DNA from: an uncultured Verrucomicrobiota bacterium
GTDB taxonomy: Bacteria; Verrucomicrobiota; Verrucomicrobiae; Opitutales; Opitutaceae
Reading direction: 5' to 3'
Length of the DNA stretch: 6,303 nt
Assembly (NCBI GenBank): GCA_946481225.1
Contig: CAMLNJ010000191.1
Span: 1-6,303, forward strand
Part shown: in pieces, positions 1-6,303 of the stretch
Position numbering within the stretch: position 1 is the first letter of the stretch
How the letters are laid out: every line of letters starts with the position of its first letter
Notes under the pieces: model-generated
What the model was told of the DNA's origin: nothing
Databases searched by the model: none
What the model saw: the letters and a program-made list of their open reading frames with translations, nothing else
Translations under genes and position numbers: made by a program

Positions 1-1277
1 AGGACGCGCCCGCGGAGGCGAAAGAAGCCCGCGCGGCGTTTTTGGCGTCGGAGGTCGGCTGCGGCATCGACGTGTTTTTCGGCGGGGGCAGCTACGATTT
101 CATCTCGCAGGCGCGGGCGGGGCGCCTGGTGCCGATGTATGCCGAGGGCGAGGCGAAGCCGGACTGGATGAACGAGGACGTGGTGCCGACGAGGCATGCG
201 GGAGACGACTTTCGCGACCCGCAGGGGCGCTGGACGGGGGCGGTGTTGAGTTCCTTCGGCATCGTGTTCAATCGCGACGCGCTCGCGCGGCTGGGCCTGT
301 CCGCGCCGGCGGGGTGGGGGGATCTCGCCGATCCGAGGTATGCCGGGCAGGTGGCGCTGGCCGATCCCACGAAGAGCGGATCGATGAACAAGGCCTTCGA
401 GAACGTGCTTCAGCAAAAGATCCACGCGGTGGTGGACGAGCGCCTGGCGACGAAGAAATTCGCCGACGAGGAGGCGCGTGCGGAGGCCGAGACGGCGGCG
501 GTGGCGGAGGGGTGGCTCGAGGGTTTGCGTCTGTTGCAGGCGATCTCGGCCAATGCGCGCTACTTCACCGACAGCGCACAAAAGGTGCCGATCGACGTCG
601 CCTCGGGAAACTGCGCCGCCGGCATGTGCATCGATTTTTATGGGAGGCAGCAGGTGGAGGCCCTGTGGCGAAGGGCGGGAAGCGCGCGGGTGGGCTACCG
701 TTCGCCTCCCGGCGGCACGGTGTTTTCGGTGGATCCGATCGGGTTGCTGCGCGGCGCCCCAAATCCGAGCGCGGCGCGGGCGTTCATCGAGTTTGTGATG
801 TCGCGCGAAGGGCAGCGGTTGTGGAATCAGCGTCCGGGCACGGAGGGTGGGCCCGAGCGTTTCGCGATCCGGCGGCTGCCGGTCCGGAAAGATTCCTACA
901 CGGAGCCGGACGTGGCGGAGCGGCGCAGCGATCCGGAGGAGAACCCCTATGCGCTCGAGAATCCGCTGGTGTATCGGCCGGAGTGGACGGGGGCATTGTT
1001 TGGCGAGTTGCGTTTCATCATGCGCGTGATGTGCCTCGATTCGCACCCGGAGCTGACGGCGGCCTGGCGCGAGATCGTGGCGGCGGGTTCGCCGCCGGAG
1101 GCGATGGCGGTGTTGGGCGATTTGTCGGCCGTGGACTACGCGGCGGCCTCGGGGCGGATCAAGCAGGCGCTGCGCGCGAAGGACAAGGTGGAGGAACTGC
1201 GCCTGGCCCGGGAGCTGGGCGAACGATTCCGCGCCCAATACGCGCGGGCCGCGGAGCTGGCGCGGGCGGGGCGCTGA
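1..1277 (+). CDS. ABC-transporter extracellular substrate-binding protein (iron(III)-type family), 5'-truncated
   Basis: This is the C-terminal part of a periplasmic or lipid-anchored ligand-binding protein that would deliver a solute to an ABC importer. The frame is open from base 3 to the TGA at 1275-1277 (424 residues visible). A TTG at 42 is in frame, but coding continues upstream of it, so I treat the gene as cut by the window edge; the signal peptide is not visible. Family-like features are the DVFFGGGSYDF segment (about 69-101), the DPTKSGSMNKAFE segment (about 363-401) that resembles the ligand-contacting SSGT loop of AfuA/FbpA-like proteins, the GNCAAGMCIDFYGRQQ segment (606-650), and an FIEFVMSREGQRLWN helix (about 783-830) typical of the 'aafiefllspegQ' end region. 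A helical, charged tail (about 1020-1274) extends beyond that. The ligand is uncertain: ferric iron, another metal, or a small anion are all possible. Permease and ATPase genes are expected upstream, outside the window. Confidence 0.85.
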   Translation, partial: DAPAEAKEARAAFLASEVGCGIDVFFGGGSYDFISQARAGRLVPMYAEGEAKPDWMNEDVVPTRHAGDDFRDPQGRWTGAVLSSFGIVFNRDALARLGLSAPAGWGDLADPRYAGQVALADPTKSGSMNKAFENVLQQKIHAVVDERLATKKFADEEARAEAETAAVAEGWLEGLRLLQAISANARYFTDSAQKVPIDVASGNCAAGMCIDFYGRQQVEALWRRAGSARVGYRSPPGGTVFSVDPIGLLRGAPNPSAARAFIEFVMSREGQRLWNQRPGTEGGPERFAIRRLPVRKDSYTEPDVAERRSDPEENPYALENPLVYRPEWTGALFGELRFIMRVMCLDSHPELTAAWREIVAAGSPPEAMAVLGDLSAVDYAAASGRIKQALRAKDKVEELRLARELGERFRAQYARAAELARAGR

Positions 1278-1414
1278 GACGGCCGTTTTGTTCGCGAGTC
1301 CGCTCACCTTGGCGGGAAAGGTTCCACGGCGATCAGCCGCCGGTATGAGATGCTTGGCGAGAATAGGGGGATCGGACTTCCGTTTTTGCGGCGACGGGTT
1401 AGTTTTGGCAGATC

Positions 1415-1726
1415 ATGGTGGCGCTGAATCCCGAGCATATCGCGAAGCTCGTCGGCCCCGGCCGGCTGGGCTTTATCGCGACCAACGGACTGCACGACAC
1501 GGCGGTGATCGAGGGCGCGCAGGAGGACGAATATCGCCACCGAATCCGCGAGGGCTGGCGTGTCGCGGAGGTGCGCCCGATCTGCCGCAGCCTTACGCCG
1601 AAACTCATCCACACGAATCCGGAGCTGCGGAACGCACGTGTGTATTCGTATGTGCTCGTGATCCTCGAGCATCCGGCCCGAAAGAGGGTGGAAGTGGAGC
1701 GCGAGCCGGAGACGGCGCGCCGGTGA
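1415..1726 (+). CDS. Small protein of unknown function, 103 residues
   Basis: I do not recognise this protein. The ATG at 1415 opens a frame with the strong third-position G/C bias of its neighbours, ending at TGA 1724-1726. The product is soluble-looking, with no signal peptide or membrane segment. A GPGRLGFIATNG segment (residues about 14-25) precedes a charged stretch rich in E, D and R. A hydrophobic VYSYVLVILE strand lies near residues 75-84, and the tail is strongly charged (KRVEVEREPE). There is one cysteine (in RPICRS) and no obvious metal-binding pattern or catalytic motif. The Shine-Dalgarno region is weak (GGCAG about 4-8 bases before the ATG). It lies 137 bp after the substrate-binding gene on the same strand, so co-transcription is possible but not shown. 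Its 3' end faces ppk1 across the palindromic repeat. Alternative frames on the other strand here lack recognisable protein features. Confidence 0.7.
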   Translation: MVALNPEHIAKLVGPGRLGFIATNGLHDTAVIEGAQEDEYRHRIREGWRVAEVRPICRSLTPKLIHTNPELRNARVYSYVLVILEHPARKRVEVEREPETARR

Positions 1727-1766
1727 GAATCCGCCGGAGATCGGAGAATGTGGGTCCGGCCGGTGG

Positions 1767-1830
1767 CCGGGCAGCCAGACCGCCGGTCTGGCCTACAGCC
1801 GGGCAACCCGACCGGCGGTCGGGTCTACAG
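1767..1830. repeat. Two tandem 32-bp units, each with a 19-bp palindrome
   Basis: Unit 1 spans 1767-1798 and unit 2 spans 1799-1830, head to tail with no spacer, matching at 27 of 32 positions. Each unit is CCGGGCA, then a palindrome, then CTACAG. Palindrome 1 (1774-1792) has arms GCCAGACCG and CGGTCTGGC around a central C. Palindrome 2 (1806-1824) has arms ACCCGACCG and CGGTCGGGT around a central G. The four arm differences form two compensating pairs (G-C to A-T and A-T to C-G); the fifth difference is the central base. The element sits in the gap between the convergent small gene and ppk1. It could be a REP-like interspersed element, a two-way terminator or nucleoid-protein site. No T tract follows either hairpin, which argues against a classical intrinsic terminator. 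Confidence 0.85.
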
Positions 1831-1900
1831 GGCGAGCGGCGCAAGCACGGGCGAGCCGGCGGCACCCCGGAACGCCTTGGGACGGGCGTCGTTTCGCGCG

Positions 1901-4147
1901 CTACGGCACCGCGTGCGCGCGCTGGGTGGCGGCGGCGAGGAAGTAGTGCTGCGCGGAGAAGGCCGGCGCGCCCGCGGGGCGGGGAACCGGGAGGTAGCCG
2001 CCGCCGGGCGTAAGGACGCGGGCGTTTTCGTTGTCCTGTAGCTCGACGGCGAAGAACTCGTCCAGCATCCAGCGGCGGAGGGCGGGGTCGAGCAGGGGGA
2101 AAACGACCTCGATACGGCGGAAAAAATTGCGGGGCATCCAGTCGGCGCTGCCGGCGAAGATATCGGGCTCGCCGCCGTCGTTGTGAAAATAGAAGGCGCG
2201 GACGTGTTCGAGGAAACGGCCGACGATGCTGCGCACGCGGATATTCTCCGAGAGGCCGGGCACGCCCGGGACGAGGCAGCAGACGCCGCGGACGATGAGG
2301 TCTATGCGGACGCCGGCGCGCGAGGCGGCGTAGAGGGCGTCGATCACGGCCGGATCGACGAGGGAATTCATCTTGGCGAGGATGCGGGCCGGGCGGCCGG
2401 CGGCGGCGTTTTCCGTCTCGCGCCCGATGTATTCGAGGACTCGGCGGTGGAGCGTGTAGGGGGCGACGAGGAGGCGCTGAAATTCGGGGGCGCGGCCGAA
2501 ACCGGTGAGGGCGTTGAAGAGCGCGGCGGCGTCCGCGGTGAGGTCGTCGCGCGAGGTGAAGCAGCTCAGGTCCGTGTAGATCCTCGCGGTGCGCGGGTTG
2601 TAGTTGCCGGTGCCGAGATGGACGTAGCGGCGGAGCTTGCCGTCGGTCTCGCGGCGGACGACGAGGGCCACCTTGCAGTGGGTCTTGTGTCCGACGAGGC
2701 CGTAGACGACATGAACGCCGGCCTCCTCGAGCTGGCGCGCCCACTGGATATTGTTGGCCTCGTCGAAGCGGGCCTTGAGCTCGACGAGCGCGGTCACCTG
2801 CTTGCCGTTCCGGGATGCCTCGACGAGGGCTCGGACAAAGGGGGAGTCGCCGGAGGTGCGGTAAAGGGTCTGCTTGATGGCGAGAACCCTCGGGTCGCGC
2901 GCGGCCTGCTCGACGAAGTCGACGACGGGCTGGAAGGAGTCGTAGGGGTGGTGCAGCAGGACGTCGCGCTCGCGAAGCGTGTCGAAGACGAGGGCGGGCT
3001 CGCGCAGCGGCGTGGCATTGATCGGCTGGAAGGGCGGATACTTCAGGTCGGGGCGGTCGATGTCGGCGAGCGACATGAGGCGCAGGAGGTTCACCGGGCC
3101 TTCGAGGCGGAAGACGTATTCGTGCGAGAGGTCGAGGTGCTGGCAGAGGGTGGCGAAGATCTGGTCGTCGACGCCGTCCTCGATCTCGAGACGCACGGCG
3201 GCGCCGCGGCGGAGGTTGCGGAGTTCCTCCTCGATTTTCTTGAGGAGGTTTTCGGCCTCTTCCTCGTCGATGTAGAGATCGCTGTTGCGCGTGACCCGGA
3301 AGGTGTGGACGCCGTGGATCTTGTAGCCGGGGAAGAATTCGGCGGCGCAGAGCTTCACGATGTCCGAGAGGAAAATGAAGCGGCGGCCGAGGCGGTCGTT
3401 GTCGGGCGAGTCTATGCCGATGATGCGCGGCAGGACGCGCGGGACGGGGAGGATGGCGAAGTGCCGGTCGATCCCGGGCGTGGACGGATCGTCGAGCGAG
3501 ACGACGAGATTGAGGGTCTTGTTGCCGAGCTGGGGAAAGGGATGCGCCTGGTCGATCGCGAGCGGGGTGAGGACCGGGAATATCTGTTCCTCGAAATAGG
3601 TGCGGACCCAGGCGAATTCGGAGGCGGTGAGGGAGCCGGCGTCGGCGAAGGTGATGTTTTGCTCGGCGAGGGCGGGAAGGAGTTGTTCCCGCCAGCACCG
3701 ATACTGGTCCTCGACGAGCGAGGCGACGACGCCGTGGATGCGGCGGAGCTGTTCGCGCGGGCCGATGATGTCGATGCCGCCCGAGGGCGCGACGTTGTTG
3801 TCGACCTGCTGGATGAGACCGGCGACGCGGATCTCGAAGAACTCGTCGAGGTTGCTGGAGACGATGGAGAGGAATCGGACGCGTTCGAGCAGCGGATGGC
3901 GGGGGTTTTGGGCCTGCTCGAGGACGCGGCGGTTGAAGGCGAGCCAGCTTAGCTCGCGGTTGAAATAGGCGGACCTGGCGCGGCCGTCGGCGCGGGCGAC
4001 GGGGGCGGGGCGGTTGTCGGGCTGAAGGACGGCGTTGTCGTCGGGGGCGGGCTTTGCCGGGCGGCGTTTGGCGCGCGGGGAACTTTCGCCGGCGGAAAGG
4101 GCGGCGGAGGTCTTGGAGACGGAGGAGCGTTTACGCGGCGTGGCCAT
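1901..4147 (-). CDS. ppk1: Polyphosphate kinase 1
   Basis: The enzyme reversibly transfers the gamma phosphate of ATP to a growing inorganic polyphosphate chain, through a phosphohistidine intermediate. With the start chosen here it has 748 residues. The hallmark N-terminal motif [19 protein letters not shown] begins near residue 60, followed by [20 protein letters not shown]. The two catalytic domains carry the expected residues: Arg430 (YRTSGDSP), Arg460 ([12 protein letters not shown]), the autophosphorylated His490 (KTHCK), [17 protein letters not shown] just after it, and His648 (FLEHVRAF). The spacings of 30, 30 and 158 match E. coli Arg375, Arg405, His435 and His592. [22 protein letters not shown] closes the conserved core. 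I chose the ATG at 4147-4145 because the peptide from there, MATPRKRSS, is a plausible basic start. A GTG at 4225 would add 26 residues of unlikely composition. Neither start has a clear Shine-Dalgarno. Residues 1 to about 58 form a basic, proline- and alanine-rich tail, longer than usual. All key residues are intact. Confidence 0.97.
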   Translation of the reverse strand: MATPRKRSSVSKTSAALSAGESSPRAKRRPAKPAPDDNAVLQPDNRPAPVARADGRARSAYFNRELSWLAFNRRVLEQAQNPRHPLLERVRFLSIVSSNLDEFFEIRVAGLIQQVDNNVAPSGGIDIIGPREQLRRIHGVVASLVEDQYRCWREQLLPALAEQNITFADAGSLTASEFAWVRTYFEEQIFPVLTPLAIDQAHPFPQLGNKTLNLVVSLDDPSTPGIDRHFAILPVPRVLPRIIGIDSPDNDRLGRRFIFLSDIVKLCAAEFFPGYKIHGVHTFRVTRNSDLYIDEEEAENLLKKIEEELRNLRRGAAVRLEIEDGVDDQIFATLCQHLDLSHEYVFRLEGPVNLLRLMSLADIDRPDLKYPPFQPINATPLREPALVFDTLRERDVLLHHPYDSFQPVVDFVEQAARDPRVLAIKQTLYRTSGDSPFVRALVEASRNGKQVTALVELKARFDEANNIQWARQLEEAGVHVVYGLVGHKTHCKVALVVRRETDGKLRRYVHLGTGNYNPRTARIYTDLSCFTSRDDLTADAAALFNALTGFGRAPEFQRLLVAPYTLHRRVLEYIGRETENAAAGRPARILAKMNSLVDPAVIDALYAASRAGVRIDLIVRGVCCLVPGVPGLSENIRVRSIVGRFLEHVRAFYFHNDGGEPDIFAGSADWMPRNFFRRIEVVFPLLDPALRRWMLDEFFAVELQDNENARVLTPGGGYLPVPRPAGAPAFSAQHYFLAAATQRAHAVP

Positions 4148-4290
4148 GCGGGGTGCGGAACAGAAAAACGCACCGGGACGGGGCGTGGGAGACGAGCACA
4201 ATGCGACGGGTAACGTGTTTGTCACGCGCTAGCGGGTGGTTGTTCGGAGGCCGGTGGGGAGACTGCGGATACCGGAGAGACCGAGGCGGT

Positions 4291-4308
4291 GCCGGGCCGG
4301 GGCCCGGC
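4291..4308 (-). terminator. GC-rich hairpin just after the aldehyde dehydrogenase stop
   Basis: GCCGGGCC, a GG centre and GGCCCGGC form a perfect inverted repeat with 8-bp arms; as RNA a 7-bp stem with a 4-base loop is realistic. On the minus strand it begins 12 bases after the TGA of the aldehyde dehydrogenase and lies upstream of ppk1. The position suits a transcription end or attenuator between the two genes. No U tract follows on the minus strand, so a classical intrinsic terminator is not supported. It could instead act as an mRNA-stabilising hairpin or be chance in very GC-rich DNA. Confidence 0.35.
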
Positions 4309-4320
4309 GTTCCCGGGGGC

Positions 4321-5694
4321 TCAGGCGATCCAGAGCGTCTTTGGATTGGTGAAGGCGAGGACGCCGGGGCGGCCTAGTTCGCGGCCCAGGCCGGAGGCCT
4401 TGCTGCCACCGAAGGGCACGGCGACGTGGGAACGGACGGCGTGGTTGACGAACACCATGCCGGCCTCGAGACGCGGGGCGTAATCGGTGCGGGCGCGGCG
4501 GAGGTCTCGGGTGAAAATCGCGCCACCGAGCCCGTAGGTCGTCCGGTTGGCGGCGGCGAACATGGCGTCGACGCTCCGGGCGACCTCGACCGCGGCGACC
4601 GGGCCGAAAAGCTCCTCGTCGGCGGCGGGCATGCCGGGGGCGACGTCGGCGAGGAGGGTTGGCGGATAGTAGGCGCCGGGGCCGGCGGGGACCTCGCCGC
4701 CGATGACGAGGCGGGCGCCCCGGCGGAGGGACTCGGATACCTGTTGGTGAAGCTCGTCGCGAAGGTCGGCGCGGGCGAGGGGGCCGAGTTGGACGCCGGG
4801 CGCGGTCGGATCGCCGACGCGATAGGAAGACATGGCGAGGGCGAGGCGGCGGATGAACTCGTCGGCGACGCGGGCGTGGACGATGAAGCGCTTGGCGGCG
4901 ACGCAGCTCTGGCCGTTGTTGACCAGCCGGGCGGCGGCGCAGGTTTGCGCGGCGGCGGGCAGATCGGCGTCGGGGAAAATCAAATACGGATCGCTGCCGC
5001 CGAGCTCGCCGACGAATGGCTTGAGGGCGGCCCCGGCAAGGGAGGCGACCCGGCGGCCGGCGGCGGTGCTGCCGGTGAGGGTGACGCCGCGGACGCGTTC
5101 GTCGGCGATCAGCGGCTCGACGGCGGCGCCCGGCGCGAGGATGCAATCGAAGACGCCGGCGGGCAGGCCGGCGCGGCGGGCGAGGGCGGAGAGGGCGAGG
5201 GCGGTGCCGGAGACGTTGCTGGCGTGTTTGAGGAGGAGGACGTTGCCGGCGATGAGCGCGGGGGCGGCGGCGCGGACGACCTGCCAGAGCGGAAAATTCC
5301 ACGGCATGATGGCGAGGACGACGCCGAGGGGCTCGGGCACGATCGAGACGCCGGCCGGGGCGACGGGCGGGATCTCGGGCTTGAGGAAGGCGGCGCCGTG
5401 GCGGGCGTAGTGGAGGAGACCGTCGCGGCACTTGGCGATCTCGGCGAGGGAGTCGGCGAGCGGCTTGCCCATCTCGGCCGTCACGAGGGCGGCGAGGGAA
5501 TCGCGGTCGCGGTGGAGCTCGGCGGCGAAGGCGCGGAGGTGGCGCGCGCGGACGGCGGGAGCGGTGGCGCGCCATTTGGCGGCGGCGGCGTGGGCGGCGG
5601 AGAGGCGGGCCTCGATCTCGCGTTTCGAGTGCGCGGGGTGACGGGCGATGACTTTGCCGGTGGCGGGGTTGATGGAGGCGAGGGCGGCGGCCAT
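4321..5694 (-). CDS. sad: NAD(P)-dependent succinate-semialdehyde dehydrogenase, Sad/YneI type
   Basis: This cytosolic aldehyde dehydrogenase superfamily member is predicted to oxidise succinate semialdehyde to succinate, as in GABA or related amine breakdown. The start is the ATG at 5694-5692: the peptide MAAALASINPATGKVIA matches the usual beginning of the family, and the 457-residue length is normal for it. No clear Shine-Dalgarno precedes it. Catalytic residues are present: Asn133 (PWNFP), Lys156 (LLLKHASN), the GSTAAGR turn (208-214), general base Glu230 (VGELGGSDP), nucleophile Cys264 (NNGQSCVAAKRF) and Glu361 (EELFGPV). LKHA.N, ELGGSDP, the G.AKRF region, LGP.AR.DLRDELH.QV and AFGG.K.SG-like VPFGGSKASGLGREL match the E. 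coli Sad (YneI) subgroup more closely than GabD. Another small semialdehyde or aldehyde as substrate cannot be excluded, and cofactor choice cannot be read with confidence. A cyclase-family gene lies 77 bp upstream on the same strand. Confidence 0.9.
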   Translation of the reverse strand: MAAALASINPATGKVIARHPAHSKREIEARLSAAHAAAAKWRATAPAVRARHLRAFAAELHRDRDSLAALVTAEMGKPLADSLAEIAKCRDGLLHYARHGAAFLKPEIPPVAPAGVSIVPEPLGVVLAIMPWNFPLWQVVRAAAPALIAGNVLLLKHASNVSGTALALSALARRAGLPAGVFDCILAPGAAVEPLIADERVRGVTLTGSTAAGRRVASLAGAALKPFVGELGGSDPYLIFPDADLPAAAQTCAAARLVNNGQSCVAAKRFIVHARVADEFIRRLALAMSSYRVGDPTAPGVQLGPLARADLRDELHQQVSESLRRGARLVIGGEVPAGPGAYYPPTLLADVAPGMPAADEELFGPVAAVEVARSVDAMFAAANRTTYGLGGAIFTRDLRRARTDYAPRLEAGMVFVNHAVRSHVAVPFGGSKASGLGRELGRPGVLAFTNPKTLWIA

Positions 5695-5748
5695 GCCGGA
5701 ACGTCGCCCGGAGTCCACCGGCGGGCAAGCGCGCGGGCGCGGCGGAGC

Positions 5749-5762
5749 GGCGCGGCCGCGCC
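5749..5762. other. 14-bp perfect GC palindrome after the cyclase-family gene
   Basis: GGCGCGGCCGCGCC is a perfect palindrome lying 9 bases beyond the stop codon of the cyclase-family gene, in the 77-bp gap before the aldehyde dehydrogenase start. As RNA it could form only a 5-bp stem with a 4-base loop and has no T tract. It may be an attenuator or RNA-processing hairpin between two co-transcribed genes, or simple chance in DNA of this composition. Confidence 0.3.
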
Positions 5763-5771
5763 TCGGGGGAA

Positions 5772-6303
5772 TCAGCGGACGCGCATGCCGGCGGCTTCGT
5801 TCCAACGGAGCGGGCGTTCGTGGCGGGGAAGAGGGGCCTCGGGTGTTTCGCCGATTTTCACGCCATGCGGCCATGCGGGCGGGCAGATCGCGACGTAGCG
5901 CGCATAGCCGCCGAGGCCGCCGCCGAGCTTGGGGTATCCGATGACGACGAGCGCGCCGGTCTCGGGGACCTTGTCGAGGTTGGCGACGCCCTCGGCCTGG
6001 GCGTAGCCGTGGTGCATGAGCCAGTGTTCGCCCTCGAGGTTTGGCGTGCTGTCGGTGTCGAGCGGCTCGTGGCCGTGGAAGAGGATGCGGCGCTCCTCGT
6101 GGAGAAAGCGCAGCGCGGCGAGGCTTACGCCCGGGAAGCGGGTGAGCTTGGCGAGCGCGGGATCGGGCCATTTCTTGGACCAATCGGAGCGGACGAAGAC
6201 GACCGAGCCGGCCGGGACGCGTCCGTGCGCGGCTTCCCATTTTTCGATGTCGGCGACCTGGAGGTGGTAGAACACGACGAGGCTGTCGCCGGCGGCGTTC
6301 CAG
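5772..6303 (-). CDS. Cyclase-family (kynurenine-formamidase-like) hydrolase, N-terminus outside the window
   Basis: This is the C-terminal part of a protein of the cyclase family (named after polyketide cyclases, and including bacterial arylformamidase KynB), metal-dependent hydrolases that typically cleave amide or ester bonds. The frame runs from the right edge to the TGA at 5774-5772, with 176 residues visible. A GTG lies in frame at 6275, but coding continues to the edge (WNAAGDSLVV before it), so the gene is truncated by the window, not short. Visible family signatures are VADIEKWEAAHGRVPAGSVVFVRSDWSKKW, then FPGVSLAALRFL, HGHEPLDTDST (visible residues about 76-86, with acidic residues near the active site), EGVANLDKVPETGALVVIGYPKLGGGLGGYARYVAI and a short tail. 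The metal-binding HxGTHxDxPxH motif would lie in the missing N-terminal part and cannot be checked. The precise substrate is unknown. The downstream aldehyde dehydrogenase suggests a small catabolic operon. Confidence 0.85.
   Translation of the reverse strand, partial: WNAAGDSLVVFYHLQVADIEKWEAAHGRVPAGSVVFVRSDWSKKWPDPALAKLTRFPGVSLAALRFLHEERRILFHGHEPLDTDSTPNLEGEHWLMHHGYAQAEGVANLDKVPETGALVVIGYPKLGGGLGGYARYVAICPPAWPHGVKIGETPEAPLPRHERPLRWNEAAGMRVR

Noticed and set aside
314..1348. Plus-strand open frame overlapping the substrate-binding gene
   Set aside because: It is G, R, A-rich with no domain pattern. The overlapping frame ending at 1277 has clear substrate-binding protein motifs.
1373..1388. 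Small CGGA-CT-TCCG inverted repeat followed by five Ts, as a terminator of the substrate-binding gene
   Set aside because: The stem is only 4 bp with a 2-base loop, too weak to support a terminator call.
1288..2013. Plus-strand open frame across the small gene, the repeat and the end of ppk1
   Set aside because: It runs through the palindromic repeat and into ppk1 on the opposite strand; its composition is that of a shadow frame.
2183..3952. Long plus-strand open frame (589 codons) antisense to ppk1
   Set aside because: The translation is a monotonous D, E, G, V, A-rich sequence typical of the complementary strand of a GC-rich gene. The opposite strand carries an unmistakable PPK1 with all catalytic residues.
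4200..4226. Possible ppk1 promoter (GTGACA-like -35 on the minus strand)
   Set aside because: No acceptable -10 hexamer is found at the right spacing, so a promoter cannot be supported.
4426..5898. Long plus-strand open frame (490 codons) antisense to the aldehyde dehydrogenase and cyclase genes
   Set aside because: It is low-complexity G, A, E, D-rich, crosses two real genes and their gap, and has no recognisable domain.
5695..6240. N-terminal extension of the aldehyde dehydrogenase (in-frame opening upstream of 5694)
   Set aside because: It would overlap the cyclase-family gene in another frame and is Arg/Pro-rich nonsense. The family start MAAALASINPATGK is found at 5694.

Overview
The window is a compact, very GC-rich bacterial segment with strong G/C bias at third codon positions. 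It carries ordinary chromosomal genes. There is no integrase, transposase, CRISPR array, phage gene or RNA gene. The GC content, weak Shine-Dalgarno sequences and protein flavour would fit the Opitutaceae (Verrucomicrobiota). That placement is inference only, since no marker gene is present.

Layout, left to right: (1) the 3' part of a plus-strand gene for an ABC-transporter substrate-binding protein, cut by the left edge; (2) a plus-strand gene for a 103-residue protein I do not recognise; (3) a convergent gap of about 175 bp holding two tandem 32-bp units, each with a 19-bp palindrome; (4) a complete minus-strand polyphosphate kinase 1 (ppk1); (5) a gap with a strong GC hairpin; (6) a complete minus-strand aldehyde dehydrogenase of the succinate-semialdehyde (Sad/YneI) type; (7) the 3' part of a minus-strand cyclase-family (kynurenine-formamidase-like) hydrolase, cut by the right edge.

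On the minus strand the order of transcription is cyclase-family hydrolase, then aldehyde dehydrogenase (77-bp gap), then ppk1 (173-bp gap containing the hairpin). The first two could be one catabolic unit; ppk1 is more likely transcribed separately. The plus-strand substrate-binding gene probably ends an ABC importer operon whose permease and ATPase genes would lie to the left of the window. No gene-free stretch exceeds about 175 bp. The 137-bp gap at 1278-1414 shows no convincing promoter or terminator.

I see no clear new defence or mobile system here. The best lead is the tandem palindrome pair in the convergent gap: all four differences in its arms form compensatory base pairs. Secondary leads are the unrecognised small protein, the apparent change at the ferric-binding tyrosine position of the substrate-binding protein, and the basic N-terminal tail of ppk1.
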